Shown here: positions 41,522 through 50,318 of the stretch, one piece after another
Position numbering within the stretch: the stretch's first letter is position 1
Layout: each line of letters opens with the position of its first letter
Origin: Sphingomonas phyllosphaerae
Lineage (GTDB): Bacteria > Pseudomonadota > Alphaproteobacteria > Sphingomonadales > Sphingomonadaceae
Direction of reading: 5' to 3'
NCBI GenBank assembly: GCA_036946405.1
Contig: JAQIJC010000001.1
Coordinates: 491,501-555,500, forward strand
DNA length: 64,000 nt
Notes under the pieces: generated by a model
The model's database searches: none
The model's input: the letters and a program-made list of their open reading frames with translations, nothing else
Told to the model about the DNA's origin: nothing
Program-made: the position numbers and the translations under genes

Positions 41522-42844
41522 ATGCACAGCACCATCATTCCGCCCGAAGCCGAAGGTCCGCGCCGCCTTCACCACCATCTTTACGTTCAGGTGCTGATCG
41601 CGATCGTGGTCGGCGCGATCGTCGGGCATTTCTATCCGGACCTCGGGGCGGCGCTGAAGCCGCTCGGCGACGGGTTCATCAAGCTGGTCAAGATGGTGAT
41701 CGCCCCGGTCATCTTCCTGACGCTGGTCAGCGGGATCGCCGGGCTGAGCGAGCTGCGCGCGGTCGGACGCGTCGCCGGCAAGGCATTCGGATACTTCCTC
41801 TTCTTCTCCACACTTGCGCTGATCGTCGGATTGGTCGTCGCCAACGTCGTGCAGCCGGGCGCGGGGATGAACATCAATCCCGCCACGCTCGATACCGGCG
41901 CGGTCGCCGATTATGCCGCCAAGGCGCACGATACGACACTCACCGGCTTCTTGCTCAACGTCATCCCCGACACGCTGATCTCCGCCCTGACGCAGGGCAA
42001 CATCCTGCAGGTGTTGCTGGTCGCGATCCTGTTCGGCGTCGCGATCAGCCTGGTCGGCAAGCCCGCCGCACCGATCCTCGACATGATCGAGCGGCTCAAC
42101 ATCGTCGTGTTCCGCGTCGTCGCGATCCTGATGCGCGTCGCACCGCTCGGAGCGTTCGGCGCGATCGCGTTCACCGTCGGCAAGTACGGCGTCGGCAGCC
42201 TCGTCAACCTCGGCGGACTGGTCGCGACCTTCTATCTGACCTCGGCGCTGTTCGTGTTCGGCATCCTCGGCATCGTCGCGCGGCTGCACGGTTTCTCGAT
42301 CCTGCGGCTGATCGGCTACCTGAAGGCCGAGTTGCTGCTGGTGCTCGGCACGTCCTCGTCGGAGCCGGCGCTGCCCGGCCTGCTCACCAAACTCGAGGCC
42401 GCCGGCTGCGACCGCGGTGTGGTCGGGCTGGTTGTCCCGACCGGCTATTCGTTCAATCTCGACGGCACCAACATCTACATGACGCTCGCGGCGCTGTTCA
42501 TCGCGCAGGCGTGCAACGTCGACCTGACGATCGGCCAGCAACTGCTGCTGCTCGGCGTCGCGATGCTCTCGTCGAAGGGCGCGGCAGGCGTCACCGGGGC
42601 CGGCTTCATCACGCTGGCCGCCACGCTGTCGATCGTCCCCACCGTGCCGGTCGCGGGGATGGCGCTGATCCTCGGCGTCGATCGCTTCATGAGCGAATGC
42701 CGCAGCCTGACCAACTTCGTCGGCAATGCGGTCGCCGCGATCGTGGTCGCACGCTGGGAGGGCAAGCTCGACCAGCCGGCGCTCGACGCCGCGCTCGCCG
42801 GGCGCCCCCTCGCGCTGACGACCGCGCCGCATCCGGCGGAATAA
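41522..42844 (+). CDS. dctA: C4-dicarboxylate/H+ symporter DctA
   Basis: This 440-aa DAACS-family transporter imports succinate, fumarate and malate. The pattern [18 protein letters not shown] is the signature serine-rich hairpin, and [20 protein letters not shown] is the conserved second hairpin. About eight helices are present. ATG 41522 is preferred to an earlier in-frame start because of the GAGGAGAGG site. An 11-bp-stem hairpin follows the stop at 42855. Confidence 0.95.
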   Translation: MHSTIIPPEAEGPRRLHHHLYVQVLIAIVVGAIVGHFYPDLGAALKPLGDGFIKLVKMVIAPVIFLTLVSGIAGLSELRAVGRVAGKAFGYFLFFSTLALIVGLVVANVVQPGAGMNINPATLDTGAVADYAAKAHDTTLTGFLLNVIPDTLISALTQGNILQVLLVAILFGVAISLVGKPAAPILDMIERLNIVVFRVVAILMRVAPLGAFGAIAFTVGKYGVGSLVNLGGLVATFYLTSALFVFGILGIVARLHGFSILRLIGYLKAELLLVLGTSSSEPALPGLLTKLEAAGCDRGVVGLVVPTGYSFNLDGTNIYMTLAALFIAQACNVDLTIGQQLLLLGVAMLSSKGAAGVTGAGFITLAATLSIVPTVPVAGMALILGVDRFMSECRSLTNFVGNAVAAIVVARWEGKLDQPALDAALAGRPLALTTAPHPAE

Positions 42845-42854
42845 GCGCGCGGAT

Positions 42855-42882
42855 CACCGGCGGCCCCGACCGGCCGCCGGTG
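42855..42882 (+). terminator. Terminator hairpin after dctA
   Basis: CACCGGCGGCC and GGCCGCCGGTG form a perfect 11-bp stem around a 6-nt loop (CCGACC), ten bases after the dctA stop. No strong T-tract follows, so it may be a stability hairpin rather than a full terminator. Confidence 0.6.
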
Positions 42883-43206
42883 GTTAACCAACGCACGTGA
42901 ATCAATCTGTCGTATACTTTCCACTATTTTTCTGATAGTTAGCTTTGTAGATCATCGAAAGGCTAGTTTGATCTTTCCTGGCCGCGTGGCGGTATGCGAT
43001 GACATACCGCCGATTTCGACGATGGAACCAAGAGGTTGGTTGAAGCATCGGCGAGTAAGAAGAACTTGCGACGAAGCACATCTTCTTTTGTTTGCACTGC
43101 CTCTCCCCGCTTGTAAAAGCCTCTGGTGGAAGCGATAGCTTGCCGAGCAAGGAACGCTATCGTCGACAGGTCTGCATGGGTGCGCCGCCAGTGCGCCCGA
43201 GAGGGG
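42883..43206. other. Low-GC intergenic region with a perfect hairpin at 42988-43011
   Basis: This stretch is much more AT-rich than its neighbours (for example ATCAATCTGTCGTATACTTT at 42901). I see no convincing gene. It contains GGCGGTATG-CGATGA-CATACCGCC, a perfect 9-bp stem with a 6-nt loop, which may be an operator, RNA hairpin or part of a small RNA. It probably holds the promoter of the regulator at 43207. Confidence 0.5.
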
Positions 43207-44175
43207 ATGGGTACCGTGCCGAATTACACGGCCGCACTGCAACACGTTGTTTATCCAACGAATGTTCGGCCATCAATGCAACAATTCAGTCACATACCGA
43301 TACTTGCTGCGCTACTCGCCGAATTCCACAGTAGCATGAGCATGCGCGGACTTCGTTACTTCGACGGTAACATAGACCGCTTCATGGTATTCTGCCTGTT
43401 GTTGCGCACCAGCCTTTCGCAACCCGAATACAGCGGCACCATCTCGGTCCATTCCGCCGCCATGTCGCTGGGACGACCGTTCGAAACCGTGCGACGGCAC
43501 ATCTGCGCCCTGCTGGAAGCGCGGATCTGCGAACGGACGCGCAGCGGCGTCACGCTCTCGCAGGCGTTCTGGGCACGCCACGACAATTGGCAGCAGCTAC
43601 GCTATGCGCACGACTGTTTCGTCCGCCTGATCGCCGATGGCGTGCCGCATGGCTTGTTCTCCGTCGCGACGGTGCCCGCATCGACCGCGACGCGATTGCC
43701 GCTGACCGACGGTGTGTGCGCGGCGATCGATCTGTATCTGGCGCTTGCCGAGGTCAACCGGGCGCTCTGCACCGAGTCGCTCGATCTCGCGATCTTCTCG
43801 GTCGTGCTGCACAGCAATTATCAGGCGCTCAAGGCCGATCGCGCGCTCGGCGGCTTCGGCGGCCCGGCGGTCCTGCTGCCGCGTCATGCCGTGCGCGTCG
43901 CGCAGATCGCGCGCGCGCTGTCGACGCCCGACACCACGGTCCGCCGTCGCGTCGCCCCGCTGATCGTCGAACGCGGCCCGTACCGTCGCACCACCGGCGG
44001 ATTGCTCGTCTCGCCCGACTATCTTCGCCAGTGCGATCGGCCGAGCGATACCAACAGCGCCAAGCACGGGTCGATCCGCCTCATCATCCAGCGGGCGGTC
44101 GCCGCCGGGCTGTCGTTGCGCGATCCGGTACGGTCCTATTCGGACGGCCGCCCGCCCTCGCCGCGCATCGACTGA
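43207..44175 (+). CDS. Putative transcriptional regulator with two tandem winged helix-turn-helix domains
   Basis: I do not recognise a named family. From ATG 43207 it is 322 aa. Residues about 60-120 (GTISVHSAAMSLGRPFETVR then RHICALLEARICERT) and 223-268 (VAQIARALSTPDTTVRRRVA then PLIVERGPYRRT) align with each other as two winged-helix units, so the gene may come from an internal duplication. The middle part (130-220) is helical. Alternative in-frame starts are at 43126 and 43276. It is preceded by an AT-rich region, which suggests recent acquisition. DNA binding is likely; its target is unknown. Confidence 0.65.
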   Translation: MGTVPNYTAALQHVVYPTNVRPSMQQFSHIPILAALLAEFHSSMSMRGLRYFDGNIDRFMVFCLLLRTSLSQPEYSGTISVHSAAMSLGRPFETVRRHICALLEARICERTRSGVTLSQAFWARHDNWQQLRYAHDCFVRLIADGVPHGLFSVATVPASTATRLPLTDGVCAAIDLYLALAEVNRALCTESLDLAIFSVVLHSNYQALKADRALGGFGGPAVLLPRHAVRVAQIARALSTPDTTVRRRVAPLIVERGPYRRTTGGLLVSPDYLRQCDRPSDTNSAKHGSIRLIIQRAVAAGLSLRDPVRSYSDGRPPSPRID

Positions 44176-44177
44176 CC

Positions 44178-45362
44178 TCAGCCGCCGCGTGGCCGCTTCG
44201 GGACCAGCGACGACAGGATGCCGCGCACCGTGCGCACCTCCTGGCTCGACCAGCCCGGTTTGGTCAGCAACGTCCGCAGCATCCGCCGGGTCGTGGGGGT
44301 GCGATCGGGCGGGAAGAAATAGCCACCGTCGTCGAGCAAGGCATCGAGCTGCGCGATCATGCCGTCCAGTTCGACCTGCGGCGCGGGCGGCTCGGTGTCG
44401 ACCGCCGGTGGGCTCGCCAGCGCCTGCCCCTTCGACCATTCATAGGCGACGAGGATCACCGCCTGCGCCAGATTGAGGCTGCCGAATTCGGGATTGATCG
44501 GCACGGTGACGATCGTCCGCGCCACCGCGACATCGTCGGTTTCCAGCCCCGACCGCTCCGGCCCGAACAGGATCGCCGACCGCCCCGGCGCGGCGTGGAT
44601 CGTCTGCGCCGCCTCGGCCGGGGTAACGACCGGCTTGGTCACGCCGCGCTTGCGCACGGTCGTCGCATAGACATGCGCGCAATCGGCGACGGCGTCGGCG
44701 ACCGTTTCGAACACCACCGCGCGTTCGAGCACGATATCCGCCCCCGATGCCGCCGGCCCGGCCTGCGGGTTCGGCCAGCCATCGCGCGGCGCGACCAGCC
44801 GCAGCTCGACCAGACCGAAATTGAGCATCGCCCGCGCCGCCTTGCCGATATTCTCGCCCAATTGCGGGCGGACGAGGACGATGACGGGGGGTGGGGCGGG
44901 AAGCTTTTCTCCTCCGGCCCGTTCGTCCTGAGGAGCGGCAGGCACCGTCACCCGGACGCCGGCACCCTGCTGCCCCCCCTCACTCCGTTCGTCTGGGGGC
45001 GAGGCTGAAGCAGCATCAGCCACCCACACTCCCTCACCCCCATCCGTTCGGTTCGAGCCAGCGTCGAGCGCAGCCGAGACGCGCCGTCGAGAACGCGACG
45101 CCTCGCCGATCGCGCGCCAGTCACCGGCAAACAGCGCCTCTTTCTTCGCGCGCGACCAGTCCTTTACCTGCCGCTCGCGCTCCAGCGCCTCGATCCGACT
45201 CGGAAAATCCTGCGCCCACATCAATTCCACCGGGCGACGATCATGCGTGTAACCCGGGATCGTCCCTGATTGATGCTCGGCGACCCGGTGCTCGAGGTCG
45301 TCGGTGTGCCCGGTATAATAGCTGCCGTCGGCGCAGCGCAGGATATAGACGTAGAAGCTCAT
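44178..45362 (-). CDS. Fusion of a GIY-YIG nuclease domain and a SPOUT tRNA/rRNA methyltransferase (TrmJ-like)
   Basis: From ATG 45362 this frame is 394 aa. Residues 1-90 are a GIY-YIG domain (YVYILRCADGSYYTGHT, then YTHDRRPVELMW). Residues from about 158 form a SPOUT methyltransferase with ENIGKAARAMLNFGLVE, ILFGPERSGLETDD and the knot motif INPEFGSLNLAQAVILVAY, as in TrmJ (Cm32/Um32 of tRNA). The linker (about 90-157) is rich in Arg/Ala/Gly and encoded by repeat-like DNA; part of it is an inverted copy of sequence just upstream of the start. No ATG lies in the linker; GTG codons could start a separate methyltransferase. A true fusion or two adjacent genes read as one are both possible. Confidence 0.8.
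   Translation of the reverse strand: MSFYVYILRCADGSYYTGHTDDLEHRVAEHQSGTIPGYTHDRRPVELMWAQDFPSRIEALERERQVKDWSRAKKEALFAGDWRAIGEASRSRRRVSAALDAGSNRTDGGEGVWVADAASASPPDERSEGGQQGAGVRVTVPAAPQDERAGGEKLPAPPPVIVLVRPQLGENIGKAARAMLNFGLVELRLVAPRDGWPNPQAGPAASGADIVLERAVVFETVADAVADCAHVYATTVRKRGVTKPVVTPAEAAQTIHAAPGRSAILFGPERSGLETDDVAVARTIVTVPINPEFGSLNLAQAVILVAYEWSKGQALASPPAVDTEPPAPQVELDGMIAQLDALLDDGGYFFPPDRTPTTRRMLRTLLTKPGWSSQEVRTVRGILSSLVPKRPRGG
45044..45093. repeat. Inverted copy of the sequence upstream of the GIY-YIG gene
   Basis: Read on the minus strand this segment begins TTCTCGACGGCGCGTCTCGG and ends GGCTCGAACCGAACGG. It aligns with 45375-45423 with only a few mismatches and indels (by eye about 42 of 50 positions). 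It encodes part of the linker between the GIY-YIG and methyltransferase domains, and the two copies flank the GIY-YIG coding sequence in inverted orientation. Confidence 0.75.
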
Positions 45363-45374
45363 CGGAACGCTATG

Positions 45375-45423
45375 TTCTCGACGGGCGCATCTCGGCAAGC
45401 TCGATGCTGCTCGAACCGAACGG
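45375..45423. repeat. Repeat unit flanking the GIY-YIG domain (partner of 45044-45093)
   Basis: It begins TTCTCGACGGGCGCATCTCG and ends GCTCGAACCGAACGG, on the plus strand. It sits just outside the GIY-YIG start codon at 45362, so the nuclease domain lies between two inverted copies. Confidence 0.75.
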
Positions 45424-45443
45424 CGTGGGAGCGGCAGCCCGCC

Positions 45444-45905
45444 TCACCCCCGCCCGGCTTCCTCCACGCTGCCCGCGAATTCCTCGAAGTCGCGCGCCTC
45501 GCTGAAGTCGCGATACACGCTGGCAAACCGAATATAGGCGACCGAATCGAGCCCCTTGAGCCCGTCCATCACCATCTCGCCGATCCGTTTGGCCGACACT
45601 TCAGCCTCGCCGCTCGTCTCCAGCTGCCGCTGGATGCCGCTGACCAGCTTCTCCAGCCGCACCGGCTCGACCGGCCGCTTGCGCGCGGCGATCGAGATCG
45701 AGCGCAGCAGTTTCTCGCGATCGAACGGCTCCCGCCGCGACTCGCTCTTCACCACTGTCAGATCGCGCAACTGGATGCGCTCGAAGGTGGTGAAGCGCGC
45801 CGCGCAGCCCTCGCATTGCCGCCGCCGCCGGATCGCCGCCCCATCGTCCGTGGGGCGGCTGTCCTTCACCTGGCTGGCGTCATGTCCGCAAAAAGGGCAG
45901 CGCAT
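45444..45905 (-). CDS. nrdR: Transcriptional repressor NrdR
   Basis: This 153-aa regulator of ribonucleotide reductase genes has the N-terminal zinc ribbon [18 protein letters not shown]...CEGC (four cysteines) followed by the ATP-cone domain [20 protein letters not shown]. It senses dATP and ATP and binds NrdR boxes upstream of nrd operons. It lies in the order rpiB, glyA, a small gene and nrdR, all on the minus strand, as in many alphaproteobacteria. Confidence 0.97.
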   Translation of the reverse strand: MRCPFCGHDASQVKDSRPTDDGAAIRRRRQCEGCAARFTTFERIQLRDLTVVKSESRREPFDREKLLRSISIAARKRPVEPVRLEKLVSGIQRQLETSGEAEVSAKRIGEMVMDGLKGLDSVAYIRFASVYRDFSEARDFEEFAGSVEEAGRG

Positions 45906-45913
45906 TCAGCGGG

Positions 45914-46105
45914 TCACTTGTTCTTGGTGCCCTTGTGATAGGCCCAGGCCGCGCCCGCGATCGCGCCGAAGATCGGCCCGACCACCGGCAGCGGAATCGC
46001 GACGACCGCACCCAGCGCGCTCCACTTCGCCATGCTCTTGCCCAGACCCGGCGTGTTCTTCACCGTGCCGCGCACTTCGTTTACCTTGCTGTCGAAATCG
46101 GCCAC
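45914..46105 (-). CDS. Small glycine-rich membrane protein
   Basis: A 63-aa protein starting at GTG 46105 with an AGGAGA site. One hydrophobic segment (SALGAVVAIPLPVVGPIFGA, about residues 29-48) is followed by a short basic tail HKGTKNK. The GxxxG-type spacing could form a glycine-zipper helix. It sits between glyA and nrdR. Function unknown. Confidence 0.6.
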   Translation of the reverse strand: MADFDSKVNEVRGTVKNTPGLGKSMAKWSALGAVVAIPLPVVGPIFGAIAGAAWAYHKGTKNK

Positions 46106-46117
46106 CGATCGTTCTCC

Positions 46118-47425
46118 TTAGCTGTAGATCGGGAACCGAGCGCACAACGCGCGAACACGTTCCCGCACGTTCGCCTCGACCGTCGCGTCGCCGGCCTCGC
46201 CGTTCTCGCGCAGGCCGTCGAGCACGTCGGCGACCATATTACCGATCTCGCGGAACTCGGCGGTGCCGAAGCCGCGGGTCGTGCCCGCGGGCGAGCCGAC
46301 GCGGATGCCGCTGGTCTTGACCGGCGGCAGCGGATCGTTCGGGATGCCGTTCTTGTTGCAGGTGATCCCGGCGCGCTCCAGCGCCTCGTCTGCGTCGCGG
46401 CCGGTGATGCCGAGCGGGGTGAGATCGACCAGCGCGAGATGCGTGTCGGTCCCGCCCGATACGAGATCTGCACCGCGCTCCTTCAGCGTCGCCGCCAGCA
46501 CCTTGGCATTCTCAACCACCGCGGCGGCATAGCTCTTGAATTCGGGCCGCAGCGCCTCGCCGAACGCAACCGCCTTGGCGGCGACGACGTGCATCAGTGG
46601 CCCGCCCTGCAGCCCCGGGAACACCGCCGAGTTGATCTTCTTCGCGATCGCTTCGTCATCGGTCAGCACCATGCCGCCGCGCGGGCCGCGCAGCGTCTTG
46701 TGCGTGGTGGTGGTCACGACATGCGCATGACCGAACGGCGTCGGGTGAACACCGCCCGCGACCAGTCCGGCGAAATGCGCCATGTCGACCATGAAGAACG
46801 CACCGACCTTGTCGGCGATCGCGCGGAAGCGCGCGAAGTCGATGTGACGCGGATACGCCGAGCCGCCCGCGATGATCAGCTTCGGCTGCGTCTCGACCGC
46901 CTGGCGTTCGACCGCGTCATAATCGATCAGATGCGTATCCGCGGTCACGCCATATTGCACGGCGTTGAACCACTTGCCGCTCATCGCCGCGCGCGCGCCG
47001 TGCGTCAGGTGCCCGCCCGCGTCGAGGCTGAGCCCAAGGATCGTGTCGCCGGGCTTGACCAGCGCCAGCATCACCGCACCGTTCGCCTGCGCGCCCGAAT
47101 GCGGCTGGACGTTGACGAACCCGCAGTTGAACAGCTGCTTGGCGCGATCGATCGCCAGCTGCTCGACCTCGTCGGACGGGTGGCAGCCCTGATAGTAACG
47201 CTTGCCGGGATAGCCCTCGGCGTACTTGTTCGTGAATACCGACCCCTGCGCCTCCAACACGGCGCGGCTGACGATATTCTCCGACGCGATCAGCTCGATC
47301 TGCGTCTGCTCGCGGGTCAGCTCGTGCGCGACGCCGGCGAACACCGCCGCATCGGCATCGGCAAGGCCGCGGGTGAAGAAACCATCCGGCTGGATGTCGG
47401 AAAGCGAGGTCGGGTTGGTGCTCAT
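46118..47425 (-). CDS. glyA: Serine hydroxymethyltransferase
   Basis: This 435-aa PLP enzyme interconverts serine and glycine with tetrahydrofolate, feeding one-carbon units. The Schiff-base lysine is K243 in [35 protein letters not shown] and [14 protein letters not shown] are diagnostic. ATG 47425 overlaps the rpiB stop (ATGA). A longer in-frame start to 47665 is a shadow that lacks family similarity. Confidence 0.97.
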   Translation of the reverse strand: MSTNPTSLSDIQPDGFFTRGLADADAAVFAGVAHELTREQTQIELIASENIVSRAVLEAQGSVFTNKYAEGYPGKRYYQGCHPSDEVEQLAIDRAKQLFNCGFVNVQPHSGAQANGAVMLALVKPGDTILGLSLDAGGHLTHGARAAMSGKWFNAVQYGVTADTHLIDYDAVERQAVETQPKLIIAGGSAYPRHIDFARFRAIADKVGAFFMVDMAHFAGLVAGGVHPTPFGHAHVVTTTTHKTLRGPRGGMVLTDDEAIAKKINSAVFPGLQGGPLMHVVAAKAVAFGEALRPEFKSYAAAVVENAKVLAATLKERGADLVSGGTDTHLALVDLTPLGITGRDADEALERAGITCNKNGIPNDPLPPVKTSGIRVGSPAGTTRGFGTAEFREIGNMVADVLDGLRENGEAGDATVEANVRERVRALCARFPIYS

Positions 47426-47856
47426 GCGGGCTCCTTGAGCATGTCGACGCGCGCGGCATGGCGCCCGCCGAGGAAATCCGTGGAAAGAAAGGCACGTACG
47501 CAGGCGCGCGCCATCTCGGTGCCGATCAGCCGGGCGCCCATCGCGATCGCGTTGGCGTCGTTGTGGCTGCGTGCCAGCTCGGCGGACAGCGGTTCGTTGA
47601 CGAGCGCGCAACGCACCGCCGGGTTGCGGTTGGCGGCGATCATGATCCCGATACCCGATCCGCACAGCGCGACCCCGCGCTCCGCTTCGCCGGCGGCGAG
47701 CGCATCGGCCAGCTTGCGGCCGTAATCGGGGTAATCGACGCTGGCGTCGCCGTGCGTGCCGAGATCGATTACCTCATGTCCCTCGCCGATCATCCAGTCG
47801 CGCAACTCGTCCTTGAGCGGGACGGCAGCATGGTCGCAGGCGATGGCGATACGCAA
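47422..47856 (-). CDS. rpiB: Ribose 5-phosphate isomerase B
   Basis: This 144-aa enzyme interconverts ribose 5-phosphate and ribulose 5-phosphate. The catalytic cysteine C65 is in [17 protein letters not shown], and the N-terminal [12 protein letters not shown] is characteristic. It is the first gene of the run to nrdR and overlaps glyA by ATGA. Confidence 0.96.
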   Translation of the reverse strand: MRIAIACDHAAVPLKDELRDWMIGEGHEVIDLGTHGDASVDYPDYGRKLADALAAGEAERGVALCGSGIGIMIAANRNPAVRCALVNEPLSAELARSHNDANAIAMGARLIGTEMARACVRAFLSTDFLGGRHAARVDMLKEPA

Positions 47857-47950
47857 GGATCGACTCCCTCACTGAAAGGATGGCCGCGCTCTAGCGATCC
47901 GCGCGCGTCAAAGCTACCCGGAACGCGGCACGCCCGCCGCGGGTTGACGC

Positions 47951-48415
47951 ATGATGACGAAGCGCCTGATCCTCCTCGCCGTTCCGCTCGCGTTCGTCGC
48001 CTGTGCGCAGCCGGCCCCCGATCCCGCGCCGAGCGCGACTCCGTCCGAGCGCGTCGGCCCCGTCGCAGCCCCGCGGGACGAACCCGGTGGCGGGCAGATG
48101 CGCGACAATGCGGTCGAGCCCGCCGCCATCGCCGCGCTGGAGGAACGCTATCTTGGCCGCTGGGTCGGGGTGGAGGGCATGTTCCTCGACGTCGCCCGGC
48201 GCGAGGCGGGCGGCGTGACGCTCGACATGCAATGGGACCTCGACCATCGCGGCACGTTCGAGGGCTCGGTCACCGCTGAAGGGTTGCGCTTCATGCGCAA
48301 CGGCGTCGCAGAAACCGCGGTGCCCGGCGACGGCGACGCGACCGGGCTCAAGTGGCTGGCGGGCAAGAAGGATTGCCTAATCGTCAAGTCCGGCGAGGGC
48401 TACTGCCGGAAATAG
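47951..48415 (+). CDS. Putative lipoprotein
   Basis: This 154-aa protein starts at ATG 47951 and has a type II signal peptide with lipobox-like FVACAQ (Cys at about residue 18). A Pro/Ala-rich stretch follows. The mature part has LGRWVGVEGMFLDVARRE and GLKWLAGKKDCLIVKSGEGY. I cannot name a family. It is divergent from rpiB and is followed by a repeat-rich gap (48416-48798). Confidence 0.65.
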   Translation: MMTKRLILLAVPLAFVACAQPAPDPAPSATPSERVGPVAAPRDEPGGGQMRDNAVEPAAIAALEERYLGRWVGVEGMFLDVARREAGGVTLDMQWDLDHRGTFEGSVTAEGLRFMRNGVAETAVPGDGDATGLKWLAGKKDCLIVKSGEGYCRK

Positions 48416-48470
48416 CCCGCCCACACGTCACTGGCGCGTGGGGGAGACCTGTACAAAACGTCCCCGTCTT

Positions 48471-48574
48471 GTACCCCGGCGAAGGCCGGGGCCCAGTCGG
48501 GAAGGCCGATGAAATGAAGCGTGACGCGCATCATCAGCGTCCCTCGACGGGACCCCGGCCTTCGCCGGGGTAAC
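48471..48574. repeat. Intergenic inverted repeat, CACCCCGGCGAAGGCCGGGG family
   Basis: A near copy of the element at 16561-16667, with arms GTACCCCGGCGAAGGCCGGG and GACCCCGGCCTTCGCCGGGG. It lies in the 383-bp gap 48416-48798, where I see no gene. Confidence 0.8.
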
Positions 48575-48655
48575 GCTTCGGCGTGGATGGATCACACTCC
48601 AAATTCCCGCCGTCGCAAGACCTTTGCGAAAGTCCGCCACTAGCCCCCAACCATT

Positions 48656-48751
48656 CGTCACCCCGGACTTGTTCCGGGGTCCACCGCTCCACCGAATCAA
48701 GAGCTTATGCGCTTGCGTAACCTTGGATGCCGGAACAAGTCCGGCATGACG
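48656..48751. repeat. Intergenic inverted repeat, CCGGACTTGTTCCGGGG family
   Basis: Arms CGTCACCCCGGACTTGTTCC and GCCGGAACAAGTCCGGCATG pair across about 50 bp. It is a variant of the CCGGACTTGATCC family seen at 26401 and 52488. It fills the rest of the gap before the CitE-like gene. Confidence 0.75.
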
Positions 48752-48798
48752 GGCGCAGCTTCTCAGAAGTCTCGCCCTCACCGGGATACCGGACCTCG

Positions 48799-49653
48799 TT
48801 ATCGCGCCGCCACGGCCTCGGCCAGCGCCAGAGTCCGCCGCGCTTCCTCCAGATGCAGCCGCTCGACCATCCGCCCCGCGACGCGGATCGCGCCCTCGTC
48901 CTCGCGCCCGTCGAAGGCCGCCGCCAGCATCCGCGCCGCCGCCACCTCTTCGTCCGATGGCCCGAACGCTTCATTCGCCGCCGCGATCTGCGCCGGATGG
49001 ATCAACGTCTTCCCCTCGAAGCCGTAAGCCCGTCCCTGCGCACATTCCGCGGAGATCGCTGCCTGATCATCGAGCGTATTGATGACGCCGTCGAGCGCCA
49101 CCAACCCCCGCGACCGCGCCGCCAGCAGGATCTGCGCGAGCGCCGGCAGCAAGGGCGCGCGGTCGGCACCGACCCGACACCGCAGCTCGCGCGCCAGGTC
49201 GTTCGTCCCCGCGACCAGCGCCATCAGCCCGTGTTCCGCCGCAGCATCGACAATCGCGGGCAGCCGCAGCACGCCCTCACATGTCTCGATCATCGCCCAG
49301 AGCGCCGGCCCGTCGCCCAGCGCGGCGCGCACGTCCGTCAGGGTCGCCGGGTCGTCCAGCTTGGGCAGCAGCACCGCGTCCACCGCCGCCCCGCGCAACG
49401 CCGCCAGATCGTCCGCGCCCCACGGCGTGTCCGGCGCGTTCACCCGCACCACCAGCTCGCGCGCCCCGAACCCGCCCTCATCGATCGCCGCCTTCGCCGC
49501 ATCGCGCGCCACGCACTTCTGCGCCGGCGCGACCGCATCCTCCAGGTCGAGGATCACCACGTCACACGGCAGGGTCCGCGCCTTCTCGATCGCGCGCGCG
49601 TTCGAGGCAGGCAGGAACAGCGCGCTCCGCCGGGGGCGGATCGCGGCCCTCAT
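48799..49653 (-). CDS. HpcH/HpaI aldolase/citrate lyase family protein (CitE-like CoA ester lyase)
   Basis: This 284-aa TIM-barrel enzyme begins RRSALFLPASNARAIEKA and contains VVILDLEDAVAPAQK, ALWAMIETCEGVLRLP and EGKTLIHPAQIAAANEAF, all typical of CitE-like citramalyl- or malyl-CoA lyases. It probably cleaves a CoA ester or hydroxyacid. ATG 49653 overlaps the stop of the FMN reductase (ATGA). Confidence 0.88.
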   Translation of the reverse strand: MRAAIRPRRSALFLPASNARAIEKARTLPCDVVILDLEDAVAPAQKCVARDAAKAAIDEGGFGARELVVRVNAPDTPWGADDLAALRGAAVDAVLLPKLDDPATLTDVRAALGDGPALWAMIETCEGVLRLPAIVDAAAEHGLMALVAGTNDLARELRCRVGADRAPLLPALAQILLAARSRGLVALDGVINTLDDQAAISAECAQGRAYGFEGKTLIHPAQIAAANEAFGPSDEEVAAARMLAAAFDGREDEGAIRVAGRMVERLHLEEARRTLALAEAVAAR

Positions 49654-50249
49654 GCCGCCGCGCCGCCCTCGGACAGCGGCGCGAAGCGCGCGACCTGCCG
49701 CCCGATCAGTCGCAATTGCTCCACCACCGCCGGATCGCTCGCCCCGCCCTCGTCGTCGAAGCGCGTCACCTGCGTGTTGATCGCCGCCGCGAACGGGGTC
49801 GGCCAGCCGCGCAGCGCATGGACGATCGAGCGCAACGCCGCGATCGTCGAGCCGGTCGCCTGCCAGCCATAAGCGGTCGCGATCAGCCCGACCGGCATGT
49901 CGGCCAGATACGGCCGCGAGTCGCGCGCGGTCTCCTCCAGCAGATCCAGCGCGTTCTTCACCACGCCCGAAATGCTGCCGTGATAGCCGGGGCTGGAGAT
50001 GATCACCGCCGACGCCTGTCGCACCGCCTCGACGAACGCCTGCTCCTCCGGCGTCCGCGAGGTCGCGCGCGGATCGTACAGCGGCAGCCGCGCCATGTCC
50101 GCGCCGCCGAACATCTGCGTGCGAAAGCCCTGCGCCGCCGCCTCGCCCAGCGCGATCTTCAGCGCGCGCTCGGTCGAAGACACCCCGCCGATCGTCCCGC
50201 CAATCCCCACCACCAGCGGCGCGCGCGCGCCTTTCGCATCATCCTGCAT
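49650..50249 (-). CDS. NADPH-dependent FMN reductase family protein
   Basis: This 199-aa flavodoxin-like protein has the start VVGIGGTIGGVSSTERAL (FMN phosphate loop), ADMARLPLYDPRA and ASAVIISSPGYHGSISGVVKN, the last being characteristic of FMN-dependent NADPH:quinone reductases. It reduces flavins or quinones. It is coupled to the CitE-like gene, whose role in sharing a pathway is not evident. Confidence 0.87.
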   Translation of the reverse strand: MQDDAKGARAPLVVGIGGTIGGVSSTERALKIALGEAAAQGFRTQMFGGADMARLPLYDPRATSRTPEEQAFVEAVRQASAVIISSPGYHGSISGVVKNALDLLEETARDSRPYLADMPVGLIATAYGWQATGSTIAALRSIVHALRGWPTPFAAAINTQVTRFDDEGGASDPAVVEQLRLIGRQVARFAPLSEGGAAA

Positions 50250-50318
50250 TTGGCTATCCTTGGTTTACGCGGGCGAGGCTTGCGACAACTGTTATATCAG
50301 CGTAAGACACCAACAGCC

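Noticed and set aside
49281..50318. Extension of the penicillin-binding protein frame upstream by 346 codons
   Set aside because: The upstream part is Arg/Pro-rich, antisense to the CitE-like and FMN reductase genes, and the membrane anchor starts only after ATG 50319.
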